DNA of 12,635 nt from Deltaproteobacteria bacterium. GTDB taxonomy: Bacteria > Desulfobacterota > SM23-61. The notes under the pieces are model-generated. The model made no database searches. It saw only the letters and a list, made by a program, of their open reading frames with translations, and had not been told where the DNA came from. A program made the position numbers and the translations under genes. This document shows, piece after piece, positions 1 to 6,492 of the stretch (within the stretch, counting starts at the first letter, position 1; each line of letters opens with the position of its first letter). The stretch spans positions 1 through 12,635 of the forward strand of contig JACRCA010000357.1 of the NCBI GenBank assembly GCA_016234425.1, written 5' to 3'.

Positions 1-192
1 CCGGTTCAATACCTCTCTGTGCAGGGTTCGCCAGCGTTCCAATGGAGCATGATATTCAGGCACAGCCGTGCCCCGAGGCACGACCACTGCCAGGGGACCT
101 TCCCCTTTCAACTCCGGCTTTTGCACTTGCTGGCAGCCAATGAGGCCAAGCATTACGATAAAAAGGGTCATCAGGGAATTGATCACACGCAT
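1..192 (-). CDS. Lipoprotein, N-terminal part (truncated by window edge)
   Basis: Reading from the ATG at 192 gives 64 codons, open to the window edge. The protein begins with a short basic n-region and a hydrophobic stretch ending in a lipobox, L-I-G-C, with the lipidated Cys at residue 20, so it should be exported and membrane anchored. The mature part is short and hydrophilic so far and contains a segment reading PEYHAPLERWRTLHREVL. It lies 120 bp downstream of the DsrK-like gene on the same strand, so it may be a periplasmic subunit of the same complex. The spacing and the aromatic/Trp-Arg segment recall DsrJ-type cytochromes, which carry heme motifs after such a region, but no CxxCH is visible before the edge, so that is only a suggestion. 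No clear Shine-Dalgarno sequence precedes the ATG. Confidence 0.65.
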   Translation of the reverse strand, partial: MRVINSLMTLFIVMLGLIGCQQVQKPELKGEGPLAVVVPRGTAVPEYHAPLERWRTLHREVLNR

Positions 193-203
193 CGCGCATT
201 CAG

Positions 204-287
204 ATTGGAATGATGGAATGATGGAAACATGGGCTCGGAGGCTTAGCATCTTCATCCCCTATTCCAACATTATTCCAGCATTCCAAT
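204..287. repeat. Imperfect inverted repeat of ATTGGAATG type
   Basis: The left arm (204-226) and the right arm (261-287) are reverse complements over about 23 positions with few mismatches; the outer 9 bases, ATTGGAATG, match perfectly. It fills most of the gap between the DsrK-like gene and the lipoprotein gene, so in the minus-strand transcript it would fold into a long AT-rich hairpin. It may be an interspersed repeat, or may limit read-through or protect the upstream message. There is no T-tract to make it a standard terminator. Confidence 0.6.
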
Positions 288-312
288 TTTCCATTATTCC
301 GGCGTTTTTCCC

Positions 313-1719
313 TTATCTCAGCACCAGCGCCCTTCCCAACAGATCATGCACCCCCCCCACTTCACAATCTACCCGATGGTGCTTCATGACCTCTGGCAGG
401 TTCGCCTTGCAGATGGCGCAAATTGTGGCCAAGTAATTCGCTCCAGTGGCCCGGCAGGCCTCTGCCCGGGGTTGCCCGCCCGCCAGGCGAATTTCCATAA
501 TTTCGTCCGCCAGAAGTCCCCCTCCAGCTCCACAGCAGAAAGTTTTCTCCCGGATGGTGTCTGGGTGCATTTCCACAAAATGGTTGCACGTGGCCTTGAG
601 GATGTTCCGGGGAGGTTCAAAATACCCTGTTGCCCGGGCCACGTTGCAAGGATCGTGGTAAGTGACGCGCAAATGATCATTTGCCGTCTTGTCGATCTTG
701 AATGCTCCTTTAGAAATCAGCTCCCATGTCAGGTCGCAGATGTGCAATGGGTAAGGAATCTCCAAAAAATCCAGTGACCCGCTCAGGGTGGAGGTGAAGG
801 CCAGACCGGCCCTCCAGGCGTGCCCTCACTCCCCCCAATATATCTTTTTCACTTTAAGCTGACGGGCGGCTTCAATAATCCGGTTATTCGCTTTTTTCAG
901 GTTGGCATAATTCAGGAAGAGTCCGAAATTCCCCCCTTCGTTACAATAGGTGCTGGTCGTCCAGGATATGCCGGCAGCATGAAACATCTTAGCATAGCCG
1001 ATCATGGTGTCGGTGTTCACGAAGTTGTCCGCAGAGGGTGGAATGAGAAGAACCTCTGCCCCAACAGCATCCACCGGAAACTTGATATCCAAACCCTCAG
1101 TGTCTTTAAGGTCCTGCTCCAGGAAGGCGCAGTTATCCTTCCAGGCTGCCGGCCATATGCCCAGATTGTTGCCAGTATCGTAAACCTTGGCCACCACCTC
1201 GGTAACATACTTCGTGGCCACTCCGACCGCTGCCATGATCTCCCGCGCTGCCATGGTAATCTCTGCTGTGTCAATTCCATAAGGACAGAAGACCGAGCAA
1301 CGGCGGCATTCGCTGCACTGATAAAAATAAATGATCCATTCCTGAAGGACTGTTTCGTTCAGTTCTTCAGCTTCATTGGCCCTTCCCCATATCTTCCCCC
1401 CCAGTGTGAAGTATCGTTTATACACTTTCCGGAAAAGGTCGGCCCGGGCCACAGGCATATTTTTAGGATCGCCCGTTCCCAGGAAAAACTGGCATTTGTC
1501 GGCGCAGGCTTCGCACTTCACGCAGATGTCCAGGAAGAGACGAACCGAGCGGTATTTCTCCAGCACCTCGGCCATCTTCTCCAACATGGCCTCTTTCCAG
1601 TTCTCCTTGCGTTCCTTGGGCAGATCGATTTTGGCCATGTCCTTATCCTTGGCCTTGTGACAGACCTGATGTCTGGAAGCTCCAATTTTAATTCCTGGGA
1701 TGGGAACTGGCCCTCTCAT
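313..1719 (-). CDS. DsrK-like iron-sulfur protein, selenoprotein (Sec at TGA 826-828)
   Basis: One reading frame of 468 residues from the ATG at 1719 to the TAA at 313, if the in-frame TGA at 826-828 is read as selenocysteine (residue 298). The upstream part has two 4Fe-4S motifs, Cys66/69/72/76 and Cys135/138/141/145, the latter followed by PYGIDTAEITM as in DsrK. The C-terminal part has a CCG-type domain for a non-cubane 4Fe-4S cluster: Cys358, Cys395-Cys396 (CCGAGGG) and Cys434/Cys437. DsrK has a conserved G-E-C-G-H-x-W-R segment; here it reads G-E-(TGA)-G-H-A-W-R. A SECIS-like hairpin follows. The start overlaps the stop of the DsrM-like gene (ATGA), implying translational coupling, with AGGGAG upstream. 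DsrK and its relatives are cytoplasmic subunits that take electrons from a quinol-oxidising DsrM-type partner. The protein is about 70 residues shorter than typical DsrK, at the N-terminus. It is more likely a paralogue than sulfate-pathway DsrK, because dsrJOP are not seen. Confidence 0.9.
796..814 (-). promoter_or_regulatory. Candidate bacterial SECIS hairpin
   Basis: Immediately 3' of the in-frame TGA on the minus strand there is a 7-bp stem, GAGGGCC pairing with GGCCTTC (one G-U), closing a 5-nt loop GGUCU. The loop sequence equals the SelB-binding loop of the E. coli fdhF SECIS as I know it. The loop begins at +19 after the TGA, the same spacing as in fdhF and within the usual bacterial range. 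No bulged U equivalent to that of fdhF is obvious in the stem. It lies inside the coding sequence, as bacterial SECIS elements do. Confidence 0.8.
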
Positions 1720-2510
1720 CCTTTTTCGCTCCCTTTGACCTCTTCGAGGGCCTGACTATATTTTTCCGGAGGAGAAAGGTTTAGGGGATTGTAAGAAACG
1801 GGGAAATCCCATGGGTTGATGAACCGCTCCTGAAAATTCGCCCGCTGGTTGCGTGTGGGGCTGAGGAAAAAGCCGCCGGAATGCATAAGTTTACCGAAGG
1901 GGAAGTAGACTAACAAAGCCATCACCAGCAGGAAATGCAGGACAAAAAGCCAATGAGCATCTGGAACCTGGGGCTGAAAGTGTATCAGGCCTATGACCAG
2001 GGCTTTGACGTCAACGACGTAAGTCCTGAAGAAAACCTCCAGGAGAATTCCGCTAACCGTAATGGAGAGAAGGAGAAGAAGAGCAAAATAATCTCCCAGG
2101 ATGGAGATATAAAGAGCCCGGTCGATGAGCAGGCGGCGGGCGAGCAAAAAAGCCAGGGGCAAAGGGATGAGATAGCCAGCGTACAGGCCCAAAGTTTGAA
2201 TTCCCCGCACCCATTCAGGAACCGGATAGAGGAAAAACCTAAGGTGCCTCAGCACCACCAGCCATAGGAAGATGTGCAGCAGAAATCCACCTGCCCAAAG
2301 CAGCTTGTCGGCCTTAAACAGGTTGGGAAACCATAGAGCATCCCCGACTAGTCGCCAGGCCACACCCAGGCGAGTCCTGGGGGCAGGGGTGGTAACGATC
2401 CGTAAGGGTATGGGGGTCTTGGCCCATCGCCAAAAGCGGTACAGGATGCCCCCAAGGAATATGCCGACACTGATGTATGGAAGAAAGATAAAGAGGAATT
2501 GAGCTCCCAT
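1716..2510 (-). CDS. NarI/DsrM-like di-heme b membrane subunit
   Basis: 264 residues with about five to six hydrophobic segments (roughly 5-25, 68-88, 105-125, 138-160, 188-205). It has histidine pairs spaced as in NarI: His79/His89 (10 apart) and His192/His210 (18 apart), the expected ligands of two b-type hemes. Proteins of the NarI/DsrM/HdrE group exchange electrons with menaquinone and pass them to or from a cytoplasmic Fe-S partner, which is encoded next with a 4-base overlap. The ATG at 2510 is the first possible start, since an in-frame TAA lies 9 bases upstream. The Shine-Dalgarno sequence is weak (AAGAAAAA). The C-terminal 45 residues after His210 are hydrophilic and probably face the Fe-S subunit. 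Confidence 0.88.
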   Translation of the reverse strand: MGAQFLFIFLPYISVGIFLGGILYRFWRWAKTPIPLRIVTTPAPRTRLGVAWRLVGDALWFPNLFKADKLLWAGGFLLHIFLWLVVLRHLRFFLYPVPEWVRGIQTLGLYAGYLIPLPLAFLLARRLLIDRALYISILGDYFALLLLLSITVSGILLEVFFRTYVVDVKALVIGLIHFQPQVPDAHWLFVLHFLLVMALLVYFPFGKLMHSGGFFLSPTRNQRANFQERFINPWDFPVSYNPLNLSPPEKYSQALEEVKGSEKG

Positions 2511-2583
2511 TTTTTCTTAAGTCTTAAATTCAATGGACGAAATTCGAAATAAGCACGACCCGCGCCAGAGAGCAATAGTAATT

Positions 2584-2697
2584 CCCTCTCCCTTGATGGG
2601 AGAGGGCCAGGGTGAGGGTGAAGAATTGAGAAATTTCAGTCCATTACTCAACCCCCTCCCCTTTATCCCCCCTCCCGCCAGGGGAGGGGAAAATTTG
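2584..2697. repeat. Palindromic G/C-tract repeat between beta fumarase and DsrM-like gene
   Basis: Two hairpins lie in the 196-bp gap. The first is CCCTCTCCC (2584-2592) with GGGAGAGGG (2598-2606). The second is CCCCTCCC with GGGAGGGG around a short GCCAG loop near 2668-2690. This looks like an interspersed intergenic repeat; similar motifs recur at 7767-7812 and 12487-12628 in this window. Its place within a same-strand gene series means it could reduce read-through from fumarase into the redox module. Confidence 0.6.
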
Positions 2698-2706
2698 CAT
2701 TTTAGT

Positions 2707-3300
2707 TTAAACCGGAATTCCCAGACGCTTGTAGATCTCCGACAGTTTTTTCTCTGCCTGGGCTTTCACTTCAAAATAAAGATGGTTGCCATGAGAATCC
2801 ATGGCCACTGTCAGGGGACCGAAATCCTTGACTTTGAACTGGTAGAGGGCTTCGGGATGAATGTCTTCCCAGTAGACTTTCTCCACCTCTACGATCTGAT
2901 TCGTCTCTAAGGCAGCTGCCCCGCCAACGATGGCCAAGTAGCAGCCTCCGAATTTTTTCATGGCCTCCAAACTGGCCTGGTATTGTCCTCCCTTGCCGAT
3001 GATGGCCCGCACCCCGTATTTTTCCATCAGGCCCGGTGTAAAGCGGTCCATGCGCCCGCTGGTGGTGGTTCCCACACAAATCTTTTCCCAGTGGTCCCCA
3101 ACCTTTTTCAGGCTCGGAGCCGTATGCAAGCAGGCGGCTCCTTTAAGGGAGACCGGAGGGTCCATCTTATGGTCAAAGATGCGAATCTGCGTGAGATCCC
3201 GAATTCCAAAGACTGTTCCGTTGAGGATCACAGTATCGCGCACGTAAAGCTTGCGGATGACCTCTTCAGACAAGGGAGTCGTTAAGGTATATGTGGCCAT
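2707..3300 (-). CDS. Fumarate hydratase, class I, beta subunit
   Basis: 197 residues matching the beta (C-terminal domain) subunit of two-subunit class I fumarase / L(+)-tartrate dehydratase. Visible family features are the opening LTTPLSEEVIRKLYVRD, the D-H-K segment near 43-45, the V-G-T-T-T-S-G-R-M-D loop (residues 76-85) and an IGKGG loop near 101-105. With the alpha subunit it interconverts fumarate and malate in the cytoplasm. GGAGG sits 7 bases before the ATG. It follows the alpha gene by 113 bp. The length is normal for a separate beta subunit. Tartrate dehydratase activity cannot be excluded from sequence, but fumarase fits the context better. Confidence 0.93.
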   Translation of the reverse strand: MATYTLTTPLSEEVIRKLYVRDTVILNGTVFGIRDLTQIRIFDHKMDPPVSLKGAACLHTAPSLKKVGDHWEKICVGTTTSGRMDRFTPGLMEKYGVRAIIGKGGQYQASLEAMKKFGGCYLAIVGGAAALETNQIVEVEKVYWEDIHPEALYQFKVKDFGPLTVAMDSHGNHLYFEVKAQAEKKLSEIYKRLGIPV

Positions 3301-3377
3301 CTATTCCTCCAGGTGAAAAACAGTGTTGAGTGTTGAGTAGAAATTTTGCAATTTGCATTACCTGTTGCGCCGTTTCT

Positions 3378-3404
3378 CCCTTTCCCCGTTTCCGCCCTTT
3401 CCCC
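3378..3404 (-). promoter_or_regulatory. Potential G-quadruplex in fumarase intercistronic RNA
   Basis: On the minus (transcript) strand this stretch has four G-runs, GGGG-AAA-GGG-CGGAAAC-GGGG-AAA-GGG, with loops of 3, 7 and 3 nt, which fits the G3+N1-7 pattern. It starts about 10 bases after the alpha-subunit stop codon. Whether it folds is untested. Confidence 0.4.
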
Positions 3405-3413
3405 TTGCTCTTA

Positions 3414-4295
3414 TTAGAACCCATACTCCACCCTTCCGTCGGGAAAAATCTTCGCCCTGGCCCTTCTGGCCGGCCAGCACTGGGTATTTACAGCTACTGG
3501 ATTCTGGGTGATGTGGGTGTAAGCCCATTCGATGTGCACGGCTAAGGTGGACACAGATCCTCCCAGCCCCATAGGACCCAGGCCCAGGGAGTTGATGGCT
3601 TCATACAGTTCATCTTCCATCCTGGCAAATAGAGGATCGTGGTTAGGCGAACCCACTGGCCGGGCAATGGCTTCCTTGGCCAGTTTGCTTACCAGGTCGG
3701 CAGTTCCCCCGATCCCTACTCCAATGACCCCAGGAGGGCAGGGATTGGAGCCGGATTGCAAAACGGTATCGATAACGAATTTCTTCAAGGCCGCCACCCC
3801 ATCAGCCGGGATGAACATCTTCATGGCGCTCATATTCTCAGAGCCTGACCCTTTGGGGATCATGAGGATGTCCAGAAAGTCGTTTTCCGGGACGAAGTCC
3901 CAGTAGATGATGGGCAACCCTTCCCCTACGCTGGTCTGGGGGTTGACCCGGGTAACTGGGTGGGTGGAGCTTCCGCGGAAAGGATGCTCCAGTGTAGCCC
4001 TTTTGGCTCCTTCCTTCAGGGCTACGGCCACCCGTGCACCGTCAACAGGGAACTTGCTGCCGATCTTGGCCAGGTAAATGGGGAGCCCGGTATCCTGGCA
4101 GATGAGCACATTTTGCTGGTCGGCCACCTCCACATTGCGCAGGATAGTCTTGAAGATCTCTCTGCCCGTGGGGGACGACTCTCGCTCATAAGCTTTCTTC
4201 AAAGCCTCGCGTACATCTGGCGGGAGAATTTTTAGAGCTCGGATGTAAAGCTCTTTGGCTGTATCTTCGACGAGCTTATAGCTAAACTGTGGCAT
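3414..4295 (-). CDS. Fumarate hydratase, class I, alpha subunit
   Basis: 293 residues from the ATG at 4295, which I prefer to the in-frame ATG at 4325 because AAGGAGG lies 7 bases before it and the protein then begins MPQFSYKL. The three expected 4Fe-4S ligands are visible: Cys66 (in CQDTG), Cys186 (NPCPPGVIGVGIGG) and Cys273 (NTQCWPARRA). The family removes or adds water at fumarate/malate using this oxygen-labile cluster. The gene start overlaps the end of the regulator gene by 14 bases, and the beta subunit follows. The length fits separate alpha subunits (about 280-300 residues). Confidence 0.94.
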   Translation of the reverse strand: MPQFSYKLVEDTAKELYIRALKILPPDVREALKKAYERESSPTGREIFKTILRNVEVADQQNVLICQDTGLPIYLAKIGSKFPVDGARVAVALKEGAKRATLEHPFRGSSTHPVTRVNPQTSVGEGLPIIYWDFVPENDFLDILMIPKGSGSENMSAMKMFIPADGVAALKKFVIDTVLQSGSNPCPPGVIGVGIGGTADLVSKLAKEAIARPVGSPNHDPLFARMEDELYEAINSLGLGPMGLGGSVSTLAVHIEWAYTHITQNPVAVNTQCWPARRARAKIFPDGRVEYGF

Positions 4296-4998
4296 TGCTT
4301 TTCCTCCTTCCCGTTGGGTGATCATTTCCCCCGTTGCTCAAGAAAAAATTAATGTTGGCCATCACCCCATCCCGCACATTGCGGATGTGCTGCCTCATCC
4401 TTTGCTCGGATTCTTCCGGGTCTCTTTTTTCGAGGGCTGCAAGAATCTGTCGATGTTCGGCCAGCGAGGCTTTCATGCGTCCGGATAAGCCAATAGTGGT
4501 CAACCGAAACATGCGGATGTGGTCGTGCAGGGTAGAGATTAAGTTGATCAGCCGCCGGGCCTCGGAAATCGCCACGATGGTTTGGTGAAACTTAAAATCT
4601 TCCCGGGCATACCGACGAGTGTCTTCCTCGCTGAAAGGCTCCTCGAACCCCTGGACACATGAATTGAGCTTGGCCTGGTGTCGCTCGTTCATCTTCGCTG
4701 CGGCGAGGTAGGCGGCCAAGCCTTCCAGGTTTTCCCGGATCAAGAAAAGCTCATAGACATCTTTTTCGGAAAACTGGACAACGAAAGCACCACGCTGTGG
4801 GAATATTTCTACCAGCCCTTCTTTTTCCAGCCGGTTGATGGCCTCGCGTACAGGAGTCCGGCTGATACCCAATGTTTTGGCTAACTCGCCTTCATTCAGC
4901 TTCCCTCCAGGAGGAATCTGGCGCTTTAAGATGATCCGTTTCATCTCCTGGTAGGCCTGGTTTCCTAAAGAGAGTGTAATATGCCTGATTTTTGCCAT
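4282..4998 (-). CDS. GntR-family (FadR/FCD) transcriptional regulator
   Basis: 238 residues from the ATG at 4998; an in-frame TTG at 5016 would add six residues but is less likely. Residues about 8-76 form the winged helix-turn-helix (LAKTLGISRTPVREAINRLEKEGLV). The C-terminal all-helical FCD domain shows the usual metal-site residues Asp134, His138, His182 and His204. Such regulators commonly bind a carboxylate ligand and repress their own operon; a C4-dicarboxylate would suit the fumarase genes that follow, but this is inference. The 3' end overlaps the fumarase alpha gene by 14 bases, so they are probably co-transcribed from the promoter at 5037-5065. Confidence 0.92.
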   Translation of the reverse strand: MAKIRHITLSLGNQAYQEMKRIILKRQIPPGGKLNEGELAKTLGISRTPVREAINRLEKEGLVEIFPQRGAFVVQFSEKDVYELFLIRENLEGLAAYLAAAKMNERHQAKLNSCVQGFEEPFSEEDTRRYAREDFKFHQTIVAISEARRLINLISTLHDHIRMFRLTTIGLSGRMKASLAEHRQILAALEKRDPEESEQRMRQHIRNVRDGVMANINFFLSNGGNDHPTGRRKSNATV

Positions 4999-5029
4999 AG
5001 AATTCTTAAAAACCAAGAAAATAGGGAAT

Positions 5030-5044
5030 TGTATAATTTATACA
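5030..5044. promoter_or_regulatory. Probable GntR operator palindrome
   Basis: A 15-bp perfect palindrome, TGTATAA-T-TTATACA, overlaps the -10 box of the regulator promoter. Operators of FCD-type GntR proteins are often short palindromes of the TGTATACA kind, so binding here would block polymerase and give autorepression. The link to this regulator is inferred from position. Confidence 0.6.
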
Positions 5045-5065
5045 TTATGCAGCTAATCATGTCAA
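5037..5065 (-). promoter_or_regulatory. Sigma-70 promoter of regulator-fumarase operon
   Basis: On the minus strand, TTGACA (5060-5065) and TATAAA (5037-5042) are separated by exactly 17 bases, with the regulator ATG about 32 bases beyond the expected start of transcription. This is the strongest promoter match in the window. Confidence 0.8.
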
Positions 5066-5475
5066 GAAGTTTTTAAAAGACCGTTTTGAAACTATTGGCG
5101 AAAAGGTTTCTTGTTGATTAATTTATGGGAGAATTTAAACTCAGGAGGGCTGGGAGGTCAGTCGAAAGGAGGAAAGCCCTGACCTCCCAGGAGGTTGGGG
5201 TGATCAACATCTTACGACCCTCCTTTGGTTCTATCGTCCAGTTTAATATAAATTTGAATAGAATTATGGTAGGTCCTTTCGCCCCATCCCGGAGACCGAG
5301 GTTTACACCGAAAGGGTAAGTAAATTTGTTCCTCAATCCCAAGCGATGCCCAAGATGCTTTTTTTGCCCTGTACAATATGATAATAAATAGACACAGCCT
5401 TCAATCTTCTCAGGAATTTATAGATTCCTTCGCTTCGTTCGAAAGAATGAGGAAGAAAAAACGGGGAGATGAGTT
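5066..5475. other. Intergenic region between divergent regulator and miaA, with inverted repeats
   Basis: No gene is recognised in these 410 bases. They hold a perfect 12-bp inverted repeat, CTGGGAGGTCAG (5150-5161) with CTGACCTCCCAG (5179-5190), and a weaker one, CCTTTCG (5275-5281) with CGAAAGG (5309-5315). They could be operator or RNA elements; I do not recognise a known riboswitch. An AT-rich stretch near 5377-5388 (TATGATAAT) could be a -10 for miaA, but no good -35 is present. Confidence 0.5.
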
Positions 5476-6387
5476 TTGCAGTTTAACCTCCTGGTGATCC
5501 TAGGACCCACAGCTTCAGGTAAGACAAGAGTTGGAGTGCAGGTCGCCCGTGCTCTTGATGGAGAGATTATTTCGGCTGATTCCAGGCAGGTTTACCGGGG
5601 AATGGACATCGGCACGGGCAAGGACCTCGAGGAATACGGTTCTGTTCCCTACCATCTTATAGACTTCGTCAATCCAGGTTATGAATTCAATCTTTTTGAA
5701 TTCCAGCGTCGCTTTATAGAGGCCTTTAATGTGATCCAAGCGAGGGGCAGGCTTCCCATTCTGGTTGGAGGGACGGGAATGTACCTCGATGCCGTCCTCA
5801 GGGGATACGAACTTTTGGAGGTACCTGAAAATCCAAGGCTGAGAAAGGAGCTGGCCACCCTTCCCCTCGACACTCTCGCTGAGCGGCTTAAAAGAGTCAG
5901 TCCCAGGCTGCACAACACCACGGATCTTCTTGACCGCGAACGCCTGACCAGGGCCATCGAAATCGCTGAATTCAGCGGAGAAAGAGGCCAGCATACGCCC
6001 CCTCTTCCAGACCTCAAGCCCGTCGTTTTCGGGATAAAGTGGAAGAGGAATTTCTTACGCCAGAGGATTACGCAGCGCTTGAAGGATCGTTTGAACCGGG
6101 GACTAATCGAAGAGGTGGAGCGCCTTTACAGGGCTGGGGTTTCTTTTGAAACCCTCGAATTTTACGGACTGGAATATCGTTTTGTGGCCAAGTATCTTAG
6201 GGGTGAACTGAACAAAAACGATATGTTCCAAAAACTCAACAGCGCCATCCACCAGTTTGCCAAGAAGCAGGAGACCTGGTTTCGCCGCATGGAACGTGAA
6301 GGTATAGTGATCAATTGGGTCGATGGGAGCCGTGATCCAGCGGCGATAATTCTGGAGAAATTAAGAGGAATGTTCGAGAAGTCCTGA
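5476..6387 (+). CDS. miaA: tRNA dimethylallyltransferase MiaA
   Basis: 303 residues, normal for MiaA, which transfers a dimethylallyl group to N6 of A37 in tRNAs reading UNN codons. Visible motifs are the P-loop GPTASGKT (10-17), the ISADSRQVYRGMDIGTGK segment (32-49, with Asp35), LVGGTGMYLDAVLRG (96-110) and the R-x-x-R-A-I-E-I segment near 150-160. The C-terminal FAKKQETWFRR is also typical. The start is a TTG at 5476: the frame is closed by a TGA six bases upstream, and GGGGAG lies about 7 bases before. The ATG at 5469 is in another frame. The gene stands alone on the plus strand; the usual partner hfq is not present. Confidence 0.96.
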   Translation: MQFNLLVILGPTASGKTRVGVQVARALDGEIISADSRQVYRGMDIGTGKDLEEYGSVPYHLIDFVNPGYEFNLFEFQRRFIEAFNVIQARGRLPILVGGTGMYLDAVLRGYELLEVPENPRLRKELATLPLDTLAERLKRVSPRLHNTTDLLDRERLTRAIEIAEFSGERGQHTPPLPDLKPVVFGIKWKRNFLRQRITQRLKDRLNRGLIEEVERLYRAGVSFETLEFYGLEYRFVAKYLRGELNKNDMFQKLNSAIHQFAKKQETWFRRMEREGIVINWVDGSRDPAAIILEKLRGMFEKS

Positions 6388-6390
6388 AAG

Positions 6391-6465
6391 GTCATTGCGA
6401 GCGAAGCGAAGCAATCTCAGGAGATTGCTTCGTCATCCCGCCATCGCGGGATTCCTCGCAATGAC
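6391..6465. repeat. 75-bp nested palindromic repeat (GTCATTGCGAG type)
   Basis: The outer arms GTCATTGCGAG (6391-6401) and CTCGCAATGAC (6455-6465) are perfect reverse complements. Inside are a second perfect hairpin, GAAGCAATCTC (6408-6418) with GAGATTGCTTC (6421-6431), and a small one around CCCG..CGGG (6437-6450). From memory, elements of this type are widely scattered in deltaproteobacterial genomes. It sits just after the miaA stop and may also end transcription. Confidence 0.8.
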
Positions 6466-6470
6466 AACTT

Positions 6471-6479
6471 TGCTATAAT
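6471..6479 (+). promoter_or_regulatory. Extended -10 promoter for glycosyltransferase gene
   Basis: TGCTATAAT is a perfect -10 box with the extended TGn element. It lies directly after the palindromic repeat and 13 bases before the ATG at 6493, so the leader would be only about 5-8 nt. There is no convincing -35 box, as is usual for extended -10 promoters. Confidence 0.55.
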
Positions 6480-6492
6480 CGTCCTAAACCGT

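Noticed and set aside
826..828. TGA as an ordinary nonsense mutation or as the boundary between two genes
   Set aside because: The frame is kept, the family motif is centred on the TGA, there is no ribosome binding site or ATG just downstream, and a SECIS-like hairpin follows.
820..1755. 311-codon plus-strand open frame
   Set aside because: It lies opposite the DsrK-like gene, which has clear Fe-S motifs; the plus-strand translation shows no family pattern. It is a shadow of the real gene and spans both sides of the TGA.
5118..5342. 74-codon minus-strand open frame in the miaA leader region
   Set aside because: It runs through the inverted repeats, lacks a convincing ribosome binding site and has no recognisable domain.
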